Positions 12,567 to 23,530 of a stretch of 64,000 nucleotides of DNA are shown here, piece after piece. The DNA comes from Poecilobothrus nobilitatus. Lineage: Eukaryota > Arthropoda > Insecta > Diptera > Dolichopodidae. The position numbers were made by a program, and so were the translations under genes. Location of the stretch: NCBI GenBank assembly GCA_947095535.1, contig OX352772.1:275538336-275602335 (forward strand), in the 5' to 3' direction. Each line of letters begins with the position of its first letter. Position 1 is the first letter of the stretch. A model generated the notes under the pieces. That model saw only the letters and a list, made by a program, of their open reading frames with translations. It was not told where the DNA came from and searched no databases.

Positions 12567-13560
12567 ATATATACTCCAAAATAAATACTTAAAAAAATTT
12601 TTTTCAAAAAAAAATTTCGTGAATCATACAAATGATATGGCAATATTGTCTTTTATTCAAATGCATTCTTCTAAAAAGAAGTTTTAAAGTTTTAAAGTTT
12701 TTGAAGAAAAAAAGGAAAAAAAATATTCATATGTATATGTACCTATCTAAAATTAAAATATTCACTAAAATTAAAATAAATCAAATATTCACGAGGATAT
12801 TTTTTTAAAAGAACTATTGAGGAGATTTGAGAAAGAGAAAAAAAGCATAGGAAAAAATTAGAGAGCAAATGGGGCACTTAAAATGTGAAAAAATTTCGAG
12901 AATTCTTATTGACATTTTTTGTTCTTCTTGCGTTATCTATATAAATGTATATATATATAATTTCTGCTATTAGCAAAGACTACATATAATATAAGGCATT
13001 CCAAGTAGAACAATTTTTTTAGTATAGAAAATAAAAATAAGCCTGTGCCCAAATAGTCGCGACATCTATCAATATGAAATTTATTCATCTTTTATGTTAT
13101 ACGAAATTCGTTTTTTTATTTTAAATATACATACATAAACGGTTTTTACTCTTTTTTTTGATATGCAATCATATACAATTTAACCTTGAATAAAAAAAAA
13201 AAGGTTTCTAAATAAAATAAATTGGTGGCTAGGTATGTTACATTGTAACTCATATTGCTATACTAGGATAGATAATAATTTGAATACTGGTAATTTAATT
13301 TAGGTTTTTGTAAGTAATTTAGATTCGATTGTTTGGTTGGTTGGTTGGTGTGAGTGACTGGCCACCGCCGCTCCTGGCAGTGACCCCAATTAGCGCGTTA
13401 GGACCGTTTTGCTACCACTTCCGTGACCACAAGTGTTATAATATAGCTATATTAGTTTAATTTTAGATCCATTTCGTTGCGTTAAGAAACCTTACCATTT
13501 CTGCAGGTTGCTTAACCGCTAGATCACTAAGATCGTTGAATTGATGGCTACCCAGAATTG

Positions 13561-16500
13561 CTATTCTGGCCCTCGCCAGCGCCTGGCCCTCGCCTGGCCC
13601 TTGCTATTCTGGCACTTACAGGTGAAGTGTGTAATGGATTCTTTCTCATTCTGTTCACCACAGCTGCGACAGGATGAATTGAATGGGATACCTATTCTGG
13701 CCGCATGTTCACCAATTGGTTCTTTCGGTTCAATTTCGGTTCTTTTTTTATTATACGATGGCCAGACTTTCCTGGCCGTACAACATGTGGCTAGTTCGTT
13801 CCACCTTCTATTTGCTAAGAACAAAAAGTGGAGGAAGATATCTCTCTTAACGCTGTTTAGCGGGGGCTCTACCTGTTCCGCCAGTGAAGCATTTAGGCTG
13901 GAACCCCTCCTTGCTAACTCATCAGCATGTTCATTTCCTGCGATGTTCCTATGTCACGGAACCCACAGTAATGTAACATTGAATTGATTACTTACATTCT
14001 TAAGCTCGTCAAATCATTTTCTGACGAGCCTAAGCTAATGTTATTATTGCAGAGTTGAGAGCCGCAATTGCTGCTTGGCTGTCCGTAACAATTGCAATGC
14101 TTCCTCCCAGAGAAGAATTGTTCCCTAGTATTTGGCATGCTTTCAAGATTCCTAGCATTTCAGCTTGAAATACACTCGCTTTTTCTGGCAGACGGAAAGC
14201 ATGTTCTATTTTTAGTGATTCCGAATAGACACCCGCACCAACACCACACTCCATCTTTGAACAATCAGTGAAGAGTGCGGTGTCAATTTCTCCCAAGGGG
14301 TTTTTCTGTTTCCATTCCCTTCTTGATGGAATCTTGACTTTAAAGTTCTTAGTAATTTCCAAACTTGGCATTACGTAGTCTGTGGAATCTGGCAGATCAT
14401 GATATATCGAGCTTAGAATACTGCTGTGTCCATAGGGTTTTGCACGCCAGTATCCATTCTCTCGAAGTCTGATTGCACTACAACAGGCTAGATATTTAAT
14501 ATGAAGGTCAGCCGGGAGAAGATATAGAAGTGCATCCAGTGCATTACTTGGCGTTGACCTAAACGCACCCGTAATACTTACACATGCACCCCTCTGTACT
14601 CTACCAAGCTTGGTTCGAATATACTCCTTCTCCAGCGCTGGCCACCACACTAATGACCCGTAGGTAAGGATGGGGCGTACTATAGCTGTGTACATCCATA
14701 AAGCCATTTTTGGCTTTAATCCCCATTTTTTACCTAACATTTTCCTACAAGAATACAGGGATACATAGGCCTTTTTGGCTCTTTCTTCGGTATTAGCTTT
14801 TCATTTCAATTTTGGGTCAAGTACCATTCCTAGGTATTTAACATTCGAGCTTAGATTCAGATACACACCATCCAATTTTGGCTTTGTGAATTCCGGAATC
14901 TTGGTTCTGGTTGTAAATAGCATTAGTTCTGTTTTACTCGGATTGATACGTAGGCCACAACCATTAGCCCATTCAACAACCCTGGCTAAAGCTCTTTCCA
15001 TAATTCCACTGATTATATCAAGATACTTCCCAGACACTAATACTGCTAGATCATCTGCGTATGCGATGGCTTTGATTCCCTCATCTCGAAGGTCTTTAAG
15101 AATTCTGTTCATTACTAAAAGCCACAGTAGTGGTGATAGCACACCACCCTGGGGTGTACCTCTGCTTACTCTTCTAGTAATCTTATGGTTACCGAGTTCC
15201 GACTGAATCTCTCTTGATTGCAACATATTAATGATCCACTGTCTAAGGGCATTTTCTACCCCTAGATCTTCCAGTGAATCCTGTATAGTCGATAAATGAA
15301 TATTGTTGAAGGCACCTTCTATGTCTAGAAAGGTGGCCAACGTATATTCTTTGTATTGTATCGATTGCTCAACGCTCCGTACTAATTCACTTAGTGCCGT
15401 CTCGGTTGACTTGCCTTTACAGTAAGCATGTTGATACTTACATAGTGGAGTACTCTTTAGTACTCTTCAAAGTTCTAACTCTAGTGTTCTTTCGAGAGTT
15501 TTCAGTAAGAAGGATGATAGACTTATCGGTCTAAAGTCCTTAGCGGTTTCATGACCTCTTTTCCCACCTTTGGTATAAAGACCACCTTCACCCGTCTCCA
15601 TAGCAGAGGAATATGGCTTAGCAAGAGGCTACTTTTGAATAGTTTCGTGATTAAGGGAACCACAAGTTCCTTAATTTCTTGAAGCATTTTTGGAAAAATA
15701 CCATCCAAACCTGCAGCTTTGTATGGAGAAAAATTATCAATTGCCCAGGCAACCTTTCGTTCCGTTATAACTGAGTTGACCCATTCATCAGGGCCTCTTT
15801 GGACCTTTGTGTCAACCGCTTGGTTGATCACATGAGCGTCCTTTGTGCACTCTGGAAAATTAGTGTGCACTAAAAGATCTAGGGTTTCAGCGGTTGAGTC
15901 AGTCCATGTTCCTTCCACCGTTCTAAGGAAGGATGGATTGGAATGTTCTTTGGATAAGACTTTCTAAGTCTAGCTGAGTCCCTAGTCTTCTCTATGGATT
16001 CACAATAATCTTTCCATGACCGTGTCTTGGCCAATCGGATTTCTCTCTTACATTTCCTAAGTTGGTCCTTGTAGAGTTGCCAATTATTCTGTTTATAGCA
16101 GATATTATAGGCATCTCTAGTCTCCTTCCTTAGGTTAGTTAAATCCTCGTTCCACCAAACCGGGAATGTTTTTTTGCTACGTTTGACAGGACATGACACC
16201 TTAAATGAGACCTCCATGGCCTTTGTAAACATATCAGTCCTCTTTTCTAACTCATTCTTATTCACAATGTCTGAGTTAGCTACTACCAAAAGTTTTTTTG
16301 TTATCGTTCTGAACTTTCTCCAGTTAGTAGCTCTAGGATTTCTATAGGGCTGGGGATTTTCAGGCTTATGATTGACATTGAAGAGTATCCATCTGTGATC
16401 CGAAAAAGATCTCTTCTCCGATTCTCTCCATTTTTCTATTTTTAGGGTTTCATCGGTACCTATACATGTAATATCTATCACATCCGCCCAGCCCGAAAAA

Positions 16501-17042
16501 CTATCCGAGCTTGGGAATGTGAATGTGGGGATACTTCCCCTGTTGCATATATTAAGGTTAGCGTTTAGAATAAAATCGAACAATGACTCACCTCGTTCAT
16601 TTGTTTCCGAGCTTCCCCTTATGGTATGCCGAGCATTAGCATCGCAGCCCACAATCAGCTTGCCACCTGTGGCATTTACCAACTGCTGAAAGCGGGTGGG
16701 TGGAGCGTGTTCATCATGTGGCATGTACACAGAACTTATGTACATGCTCACATCGTTCTTCATCTCCAGTTTGACAACTGTCAAATCTTCGTAACTGAAA
16801 TTAGAACAGAGATGTGCATTGATGTGTTTTTTTACCAGAATACAAGTTCTTGGCTTAGCTTTTTCTAAACCTACATTCTTGTAGAATAGATTGTAGTTAC
16901 CGTTGTTTAACCCCCTGATCCTGGAGGCGTTAACCCATGGCTCCTGAATGAGGGCTATGTCGAGGTCCTCCACGCCAAGAAGGACCAGCAGATTATCCGA
17001 GGCACACTTTGAGTGCTTTAGATTAATCTGCACCACCCGCAT
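13561..17042 (-). pseudogene. LINE ORF2: endonuclease, reverse transcriptase, RNase H (broken)
   Basis: Translation would start at ATG 17042 (MRVVQINLKHSK), overlapping the ORF1 stop by 20 nt. The AP endonuclease runs to about 16380, with IQEPW, GCDANARH and the catalytic SDHR motif. The RT follows, with TLATFLDIEGAFNN, RGTPQGGVLSPLLW and the active-site YADD (about 15050). RNase H shows TDCSKM, FQAEMLGIL, VTDSQAAI and GNEHADELA. The C-terminus has CRSCG then HFTCKC, a CCHC zinc motif. Lesions are frameshifts near 15,900, 15,540 and 14,030 and TGA codons near 15,465, at 14801-14803, 14014-14016 and 13954-13956 (inside the WVPGH motif). The order and motifs are those of RNase H-bearing LINEs. 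It cannot make an active protein. Confidence 0.9.
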
Positions 17043-18330
17043 CGTTTGTTCCACTGGCTGCTGCAGACTCTTTGTCGACTGACATTTCTTCTAGCAGTCC
17101 GTTCACCTCGTCAAGGTAGTCTACGTCTGGACTACCTGACTTAAATATTTTCAGTTTGGTATGACGTATACCAAACCTTAGCTTGTTCCCCAGCTTCTCC
17201 AGAGGTTCGAGACTCTCTTCGCTGATAAGAAGGAGAAACGAAATACTGTTCTTCAACAGTTCTTCTGATGACTTCTTCCTCACTATCACCGACCAGTTCC
17301 CCATTGGAACCGTCGGGTTATGGATTCGGAGGCACTCGAGAAGCTTTTCCCCGCTTATCTCCATCCTAGGCAACCAGATGCGGGCTCTAAGTCGTCTTGG
17401 GATTTCGCTAGCTGGGATTAGGCCAATTTTGGCTTCCTCCCAAGCATCGCCTAGCTTAGCGATGCTGCTGCTAAAGAAATCCAAAGAGAACTGATCCTCG
17501 AATCGGATTACCCTGTAGCCCCTGACTACTTCGGATGAATCAAAGCACGGAAGAGTCCCTCCAGCCCCTCCTAGAATGTGCTCATTCACCATTTCTGACA
17601 ACCTCACCTCAAGTTTAACCCACAGATCGCTTGATACTTTACGATCTGTGGCTTTTTCGTTGACAACTGCAACACATAAACTATCTTTTACAATATCATT
17701 GTAAGTTTTATGTGCTGCAGTTTTCGAACTGCTGTGGAGACTCGTTCTCGGCACCTTAGTTCTCTCTGTACCCGCACTGGGTACATCTTTCGACCTATTT
17801 CTTTTCGAGGACGAGTCTTTACCTGAGTTGCGCGACTCATACGCTCGCACAACCTAGCTGTATCGCTTTTTGTCCTCTAGATCCCTTTCGTGAACAACAC
17901 CTTTGGCTTCATTCTGGGCTATCTTGCCCAATATGAATTTAGCCTTCTGGTATTGTTTCCTGAAAGCGGATTCGAGGCCTCTATTGATTTTGCTCGTTGT
18001 AGTGGAAGTACCGCTCTTAGTACTTTCACTATCACTAACCCCTGATGGTTTTGGAGCACTCTGGCTGGTGCTTCCTCCACCAACACTAGGCCCTGATGGT
18101 TTTGGAGCACTTTGGCTGGTGCTTCCTCCAACAACAGGTGTTTGATTGATTATTCGAGGAACCCGGCTGGTTCCTGGTTTGATATCTACAGGGGTACTAT
18201 AACTGGTACCAATAATTGTCTCCTGGCTGGAGGCAAGTAACTCATCCTCAGAAGATAAGTTTGTGTTTTTTTTGATTTTTAAACTTTTCATTTTGTTCCC
18301 ACGAGTATGGCGAGAAATAACGGTCGACAT
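17023..18330 (-). pseudogene. LINE ORF1 (nucleic-acid-binding protein) with one in-frame stop
   Basis: Two open segments, 18330-17857 and 17853-17026, lie in one frame and are separated only by a TAG at 17856-17854, so the parent ORF1 was about 435 codons. The first segment is basic and Ser/Thr-rich and contains a 13-residue tandem duplication (GGSTSQSAPKPSG twice). The second resembles ORF1 proteins of RNase H-bearing insect LINEs (YNDIVKDSLCVAVVNEKA; RLRARIWLPR). ORF1p would bind the element RNA. The stop lies before the conserved part, so it would remove it. The gene is intact otherwise. Confidence 0.8.
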
Positions 18331-18587
18331 ATGCAGAGCTCCCGTACATATGCAAGGCTAATTACAATGGGGTGACGCCTGGTGCCCCAAGGAGACCGTT
18401 AGCGATACCACCTTTATACACCTGGTACCATGCAGCCCTCGGCACGGTTTTCTTTCACACCTTGGCTTGAGTGTACATCTATAATCAGCCATTGACCTGT
18501 ATCCAAAAAGTATTGAATAATTTGAGAATGGCAGGTAACGTTGCCCGGGTACACCACTTGGAGGAGTATAGATGATTAACCGTACCC

Positions 18588-18598
18588 ATTCGATTGTT
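18588..18598. repeat. LINE target-site duplication, right copy
   Basis: ATTCGATTGTT follows the LINE 5' end and matches 9187-9197 exactly. Confidence 0.92.
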
Positions 18599-18879
18599 AG
18601 TTTTAAATAAATTTGATTTATTCTAGTTAGTCATTAACATAAAATTTACAAATGTATTACAATAAAACAATTTTTAAAATACAAAGAAAAGATTAGTTAT
18701 CTGCATGCTGTGCTGTATGTGTTATAAACCGAATAAACGAGAATGTACCTATGTTAAATATAATGTTAAGTTAACAATTAGGTACGTTGTCAGATTATTG
18801 TATGGTTTTTATTTTTTAAATAAAATGAAGTTTCTTTTCTAGATATACGTAAAATATACATTAGATTTCTTGTTTTGTC

Positions 18880-19115
18880 ACAGACAATTTGTGTATTTAA
18901 GTATATTTTTTTTTGCAAAATAAGCTAAAGAGTATATAAAAATGTGTTATTTAGAATGATTAAGTGACCAATTATTTGTCGTTTCAATTGAAGTAAACTG
19001 TATTGACTATAATAAATGAAGAAGGATTTATATTTTTACTTTATAAATTTAAATTTATAAAATTATTAAATAACATATATTGGATAATTGTTAACTATTT
19101 TAACTAAGTAGGTAC
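18880..19115 (+). repeat. Dispersed repeat family E copy in the left arm
   Basis: It contains GACAATTTGTGTATTTAAG and then TCGTTTCAATTGAAGTAAAC. It resembles 2968-3225 and 4074-4348 and is inverted relative to 6500-6660. Confidence 0.6.
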
Positions 19116-19984
19116 CTATTACAAGCTTTAAAATTCTCATAGAATTATGGGAAGTTCAAATAAATTGAAAAACTAAAATGTGTACCACATACTTTTAAAA
19201 AAATTAGAGTTAAATTAGCAACACAAATAGTAGAACAGTGAGTGCCGCTATTAGAACAATAATTGAAACGTCTGGTTTTAAAACTGTTACTAAAGAAGTT
19301 ACAGAAATTTTGTACGTGTTTGATAAATTTTTTGATTGTCTCAACAGTGGATCCTTATATTCTTATAATAATATAATAAATATCGATCTGATATTAAACT
19401 AAATAGCTTGTAGTTTGAATTTTTAAAATATTGTAAGATTGAATAAAAAGAAAAAATATATTTTTAGAGGGAATGAAAATAACTTTAAATTTATGTATAA
19501 TATATACACATTTTTTCATATTTTATACTTTTACAATAATAATTCTTGTACCTATTAGTTGGGTTATGAAAACAACTAAAATTGATTGATAAAAAATCGA
19601 GGTAGAATTGAGATTTTTTCTTTTTTTAAGAAGTCGAAAAAGTTATACGAAGAAATATATACCAACATCAATTGACAAACAAAACAAAAAAAGGAAAAAG
19701 AAAATAAAAATAAACTAAAATACGATCAAGTTGATTTTACGAAATTAAAAAAATTGTCTAACTTTTTTCTTCCATGTGAATACTCTATGTATATAGTTAC
19801 TTTATGGTTTTATGAAGATTAATATTGTTTTATTTATATACAGGTATCGTGGTACATAAATGTGCCAAGTAGCTATAACCCCTGTTTCCTGGTAGGAATG
19901 TGGGGTGCACGAGATATTATGTGAAATATTAAGTATTTATATATTGCGATATATGAATATTTTTTTTTTTATATTATAATTATT

Positions 19985-20013
19985 GTACCCAGCCGGGAAT
20001 CGAACCCGAGACA
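19985..20013 (-). repeat. tRNA-like T-arm/B-box, candidate SINE or tRNA relic
   Basis: On the minus strand the sequence TCGGGTTCGATTCCCGG forms a T-stem with a seven-base TTCGATT loop and contains the pol III B-box GGTTCGATTCC. It ends GGCTGGGTA, like an acceptor 3' strand. The same block is at 49302-49324 in the right arm. I see no A-box or cloverleaf upstream, so it is a fragment or a SINE head rather than a working tRNA gene. Confidence 0.6.
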
Positions 20014-21303
20014 TATTGTTTTGTTTAATTTATTTTTTATAAATTTTATTAAAGAATTTAATTTTATGTCACTTTTCGTTATGATTTTAATAAAAAAATA
20101 CAAAAAATTTATTTGTTTTAAATTTTATGATATACAGATATATCTTAGAAATTTACTACCTTTTTTCTAAATTTACTACCTTTTTTTCTTGGTTCAGTAC
20201 CTTTCGTAAATCTGAAAGTGGTATCACTAAACTTCTAAAATTTTGGCACAATTAAACTCACATGAGTCCAAATCATGGTCATTCTGATATTTAACCATAA
20301 ATATTATATTAATAGATGGGAAGTTAAGGATAGTCGTTTCTTTTATTCTTATGGCTTTTCCTATCCCAAGTAACAAAATTTATCTCATAAGACTCTAGTA
20401 GAGTGCTATGAGAGTTAATTATGAGAGTATTACTCTCATAATTTACTCTTGAAGAATTCTATAAGTGTCTTATGAGATCGTTATAAGAGTTAAAGGGCGC
20501 AGTTATGAGAGTAAATTAACACTCATAACAAGTCTTTAGCTCTCATTTTAAGAGTTTTAAAAGTATATCACTCTCATAAGAAAACTACTATGAGAGTATT
20601 GAAAAACTCTCATAAGATACTGAAAAGGGGGTTATAATAGTAGCTTATTCTTGTTATGAGTGCTGGTTTTTCCTTATGAGTGTTGTTAGAAAGAGAAACC
20701 AACATATTATAATATAAATGTATCCGTTTTACTTTTTGGAATTATTGTGGCGATTCAACAAAGTATAATATGTATGATTAAATACATGTATGTGTTTAAT
20801 ATCATAAATAAGTACATATGTAAGAATTTAATATGAACATAAAATTATTGGAAACTAAAATAACTTTTTCGTCAAGAATATAAGGCAAAATTATACTGCC
20901 ATTGAAATTTTATTAATAAAAGTAACCATTTTAGGTCGAAAAAAAGTAACGCGCACTAAAAATAATCTAAATTTAAAAAATTTAAATAATTCTTTTTTAA
21001 CCCTTTAAAGTCTTATTATTCTACTTTTAACCATATATCTGATAATTTGAGTAAAACTAATGTAATAGTACATATAAATTTCAATTAAATCTAAGTTATA
21101 TTGAACTTAAGCTATAATTTTGCGTTTTAATAATTTAACTTTAATCATTTTTACAATAAAAATTTTTTCATATTTTTTTATTTAATAAAATTACTTAATA
21201 ACATAAGGGTTAAGATTGAGAAAAATAAAGAAGATGTCAATAATATGGCCGCTGATTGATAAGTTTTCTTATAAGAACAAAACTCTTCATATGAGAATAA
21301 GTA

Positions 21304-22006
21304 CACTGAAAAAAATGTAGGTACACAATATGAAATAATTTATGAAACTTTTCACATTTTTGACTGCCATCCTGTTCATAAAAATGACATAATTGAATAA
21401 AATTATAAATAAGTTTAATATAAAACGAGGTTCACAAAATTTATGATTTTGTTATAAATAATATTATTATGATTTTGTTCATAAAAAGCAAGAATTAGTT
21501 TATGAAATTTATGAATAAAATTAAAAAATTCATGAATTTATTTTAAACTCGTGCAATGCTGTAAAAAGTAATTATTTATTAAACGGAATTAAAGAACAAA
21601 ATTTGTAAAGACTTCGATGTACATTTTTCATGTTTTTAATTATTAAATCTCTTTAAAAACATAATTTATAAATATTAGTTTATATATTATTATATTAAAA
21701 TTTAATTTTTATATAAATTCTTACGACAGCATGACAATTTTATCTAAATTTTTTGCAATGCTAGATTCTTTTTGATGCTTTTAAGATTTTTATATTACTT
21801 CAGATTAGTTAGAATATTATTATTCACATCGTTAATAATAATAATTAATTGTTTGTAATAGTTCACTAAATTAACAATTTAACTGATGCTTGGATTAATA
21901 CCAATGTCGGGTACAAAAAAAAAAACACTAATATTGCTAAATTTTTATTTTTACTAATTTTTAAATTCTTCGATATAACGTATTGTAGAAAAATGTTTTT
22001 TCAGTG
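21304..22006. mobile_element. Nested Tc1/mariner-like MITE (CACTGAAAAAA ends)
   Basis: The ends CACTGAAAAAAATGTA and TGTTTTTTCAGTG are inverted repeats flanked on both sides by TA (21302-21303 and 22007-22008), the Tc1/mariner target. The interior is AT-rich without a coding frame. Confidence 0.7.
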
Positions 22007-22202
22007 TACAACATATTTCTTTTTATCAGAAAATTATTATTGTATTCTTAATACCTGTACGAACAATAGCCACAGGTATATAAAAATGTATCCTCCGTTT
22101 GTAACAAATAGAATTTATTATGTTAATATTGATAACTCTCGAATATAAACTCTGAATTATAAAAATATTTGATATAAAAGTCAGAGTACATGTGCTATAC
22201 AT

Positions 22203-22721
22203 GGGCGTTTTTCTTTTTCTCATCAGAGCAGATTCAGAGCTGTCAAGCAAAAAAATTGTGTTTCTTTTTATGCTCAGATTATCCAGATTATCCATTTTGT
22301 GTTTCTCTTTTAACTCGGACTCGGAGAGCGCGATCTGTGAGCTCGTAAAAATTTATCAGATTTCACAGAGTTTTCAATAAATATAACGTCAAATTAAGAA
22401 TAAAATAATAAAAATGTCAACAAAATAAAATTTCGTGCATAAATAAACATTTTTTTTTAAGTTTTTTTTTAAATTTTATTAAATGAAATTTTACGTAAAA
22501 TAACTTTGTTTTATTTTATTTCTTAAATAAATTCCTTTTAAAACTATATTGTTACATTTAAAATAATGAAATAAAATAAAAAAAAATACTGACGTTAGAA
22601 AATAATTTGGATAAAAATTGACTATTTGTGCTCTGAACGTTTCTTTTTTAACTCAGAGCGACCAGAGCTCAGATAAAAGTTTGCTCTGAGCATTGATCTG
22701 ATGACAAAAAGAAAAACGCCC
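22203..22721. mobile_element. 519-bp MITE with GGGCGTTTTTC ends, copy 1
   Basis: The terminal inverted repeats begin GGGCGTTTTTCTTTTTCTCA and extend about 28 bp. Flanking trinucleotides are CAT on both sides (22200-22202 and 22722-22724). A second copy of exactly the same length lies at 45611-46129 with TAT duplications. A 3-bp duplication with long inverted repeats suggests PIF/Harbinger or a similar superfamily. No coding frame is present. Confidence 0.8.
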
Positions 22722-23368
22722 CATATAAATATACATACATATATAAATTACCTACATAATATTATGAATAATACAAAAAATTGAAATAAAAAAATTTCAA
22801 CCCATGTGTAATAATGTGTATTGTGGTCACATTGGGTAGAATAAACAAATGTCTTTAAAACCTATATCTTAATTTTTTGCTTGTTTTGACACCCTCAATC
22901 ACTTCCTCACTTAAGCAAAGTTATAGTATAAATTGTTTTAAATAGTGTTGACAAGGGCAACTGTTTTTTTTTTAGTTGTACATATTTTTTAAAAAGAATT
23001 ATGTTTGATGAACTAAATCAAGTTTTTTTACTCTTATATCAGAATATTGATCTTATTACAAGAGTATTGGTCTTCTTATGAGATTAATTTCATTATAATG
23101 AGAGTTTAAGTTTTATTATAAAGCCATAACTCTTATAATAAGATTTAAATTCTTTTTCCAAGTGTTTTAGATTTTAAACGTCAAATTGTTTTAGTCGAAA
23201 AAAAGGCTGTAACTTTTTTTAGATTTTAAACATTGAATTGTGTTAGTCGAAAAAAAGACTGTTCATTTTTTTTAATGAATTTTTTTTATTATTTTTTGTT
23301 TTATTTTTAATAATTGACTTCAAAAACAAGTTTATGTTTTGCCATAATTTTAAAATATGATTATTTAC

Positions 23369-23530
23369 TTAATAGTATAAAGTAAGGGAATAAAAATGCT
23401 TGTATATCTCCTGAGGTAAACGATCTTTCAATAATACAACTGCTATATAATATAGAAATGCACGGTATTCCAAAGCTTTCCAATGCGCCGGCCAATCTAA
23501 TATTTTGTTTATTAAATATTTCGAACAATA
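23369..23530 (-). pseudogene. DNA-transposon protein fragment (WKALEYR block)
   Basis: Minus-strand frame from 23530 to the stop at 23369 reads through ILDWPAHWKALEYRAFLYY and LLKDRLPQEIYKHF. A W-K-A-x-E-[YF]-R-x-F-L-x-Y block followed by a short gap and Y-x-H-F is, from memory, a conserved segment in proteins of insect DNA transposons, similar to the DUF4218-type region of CMC/EnSpm elements. Stops bound it on both sides, leaving about 53 codons. It sits inside the CCCAAGTAA element and is probably that element's own decayed transposase gene. The family name is uncertain. Confidence 0.5.

Larger units (their letters stand above)
8443..14634. repeat. Three tandem copies of a 2068-bp unit (flank plus LINE 3' end)
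   Basis: Units are 8443-10510, 10511-12578 and 12579-14634, the last continuing into the intact LINE. Each holds 744 bp of host flank, the target duplication and about 1.3 kb of LINE 3' end. Sequence and every reading frame are identical between units as far as I can read, including the LINE stop codons. Both junctions read CTTCTCCA, then AATATATACTCC, then AAATAAATAC, where the middle 11-12 nt are absent from both parent sequences and resemble the adjacent GAATATACTCC. The right arm holds the single-copy flank. Confidence 0.93.
9198..18587 (-). mobile_element. Full-length, inactive LOA-like non-LTR retrotransposon
   Basis: The element lies antisense, 5' end at 18587 and 3' end at 9198, with a (CCAA)n-type tail on its own strand and an 11-bp target duplication. 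Subtracting two extra 2068-bp tandem units leaves about 5254 bp, a normal LINE length. It has ORF1, then ORF2 with AP-type endonuclease, reverse transcriptase (YADD), RNase H and a CCHC C-terminus, in that order. RNase H together with the endonuclease start MRVVQINLKHSK and SDHRWILFN suggests the LOA clade, although I-like clades share the layout. Stops and frameshifts in both ORFs show it is dead. Confidence 0.9.
18599..20364. other. Non-coding part of the left arm, distal to the LINE
   Basis: This continues arm sequence shared with 50739 back to 48950. It holds a family E repeat copy (18880-19115), a tRNA-like T-arm (19990-20010, minus strand) and, at 20287-20364, a family A terminal block with GGAAGTTAAGGATAGTCG. 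No protein frame is seen. Confidence 0.6.

Noticed and set aside
8443..14634. Three-unit array as a satellite or CRISPR-like array
   Set aside because: Units are 2 kb, include transposon coding sequence and have no spacers. The genome is eukaryotic.
14775..15206. 143-codon plus-strand frame
   Set aside because: It is antisense to the reverse transcriptase with its YADD motif.
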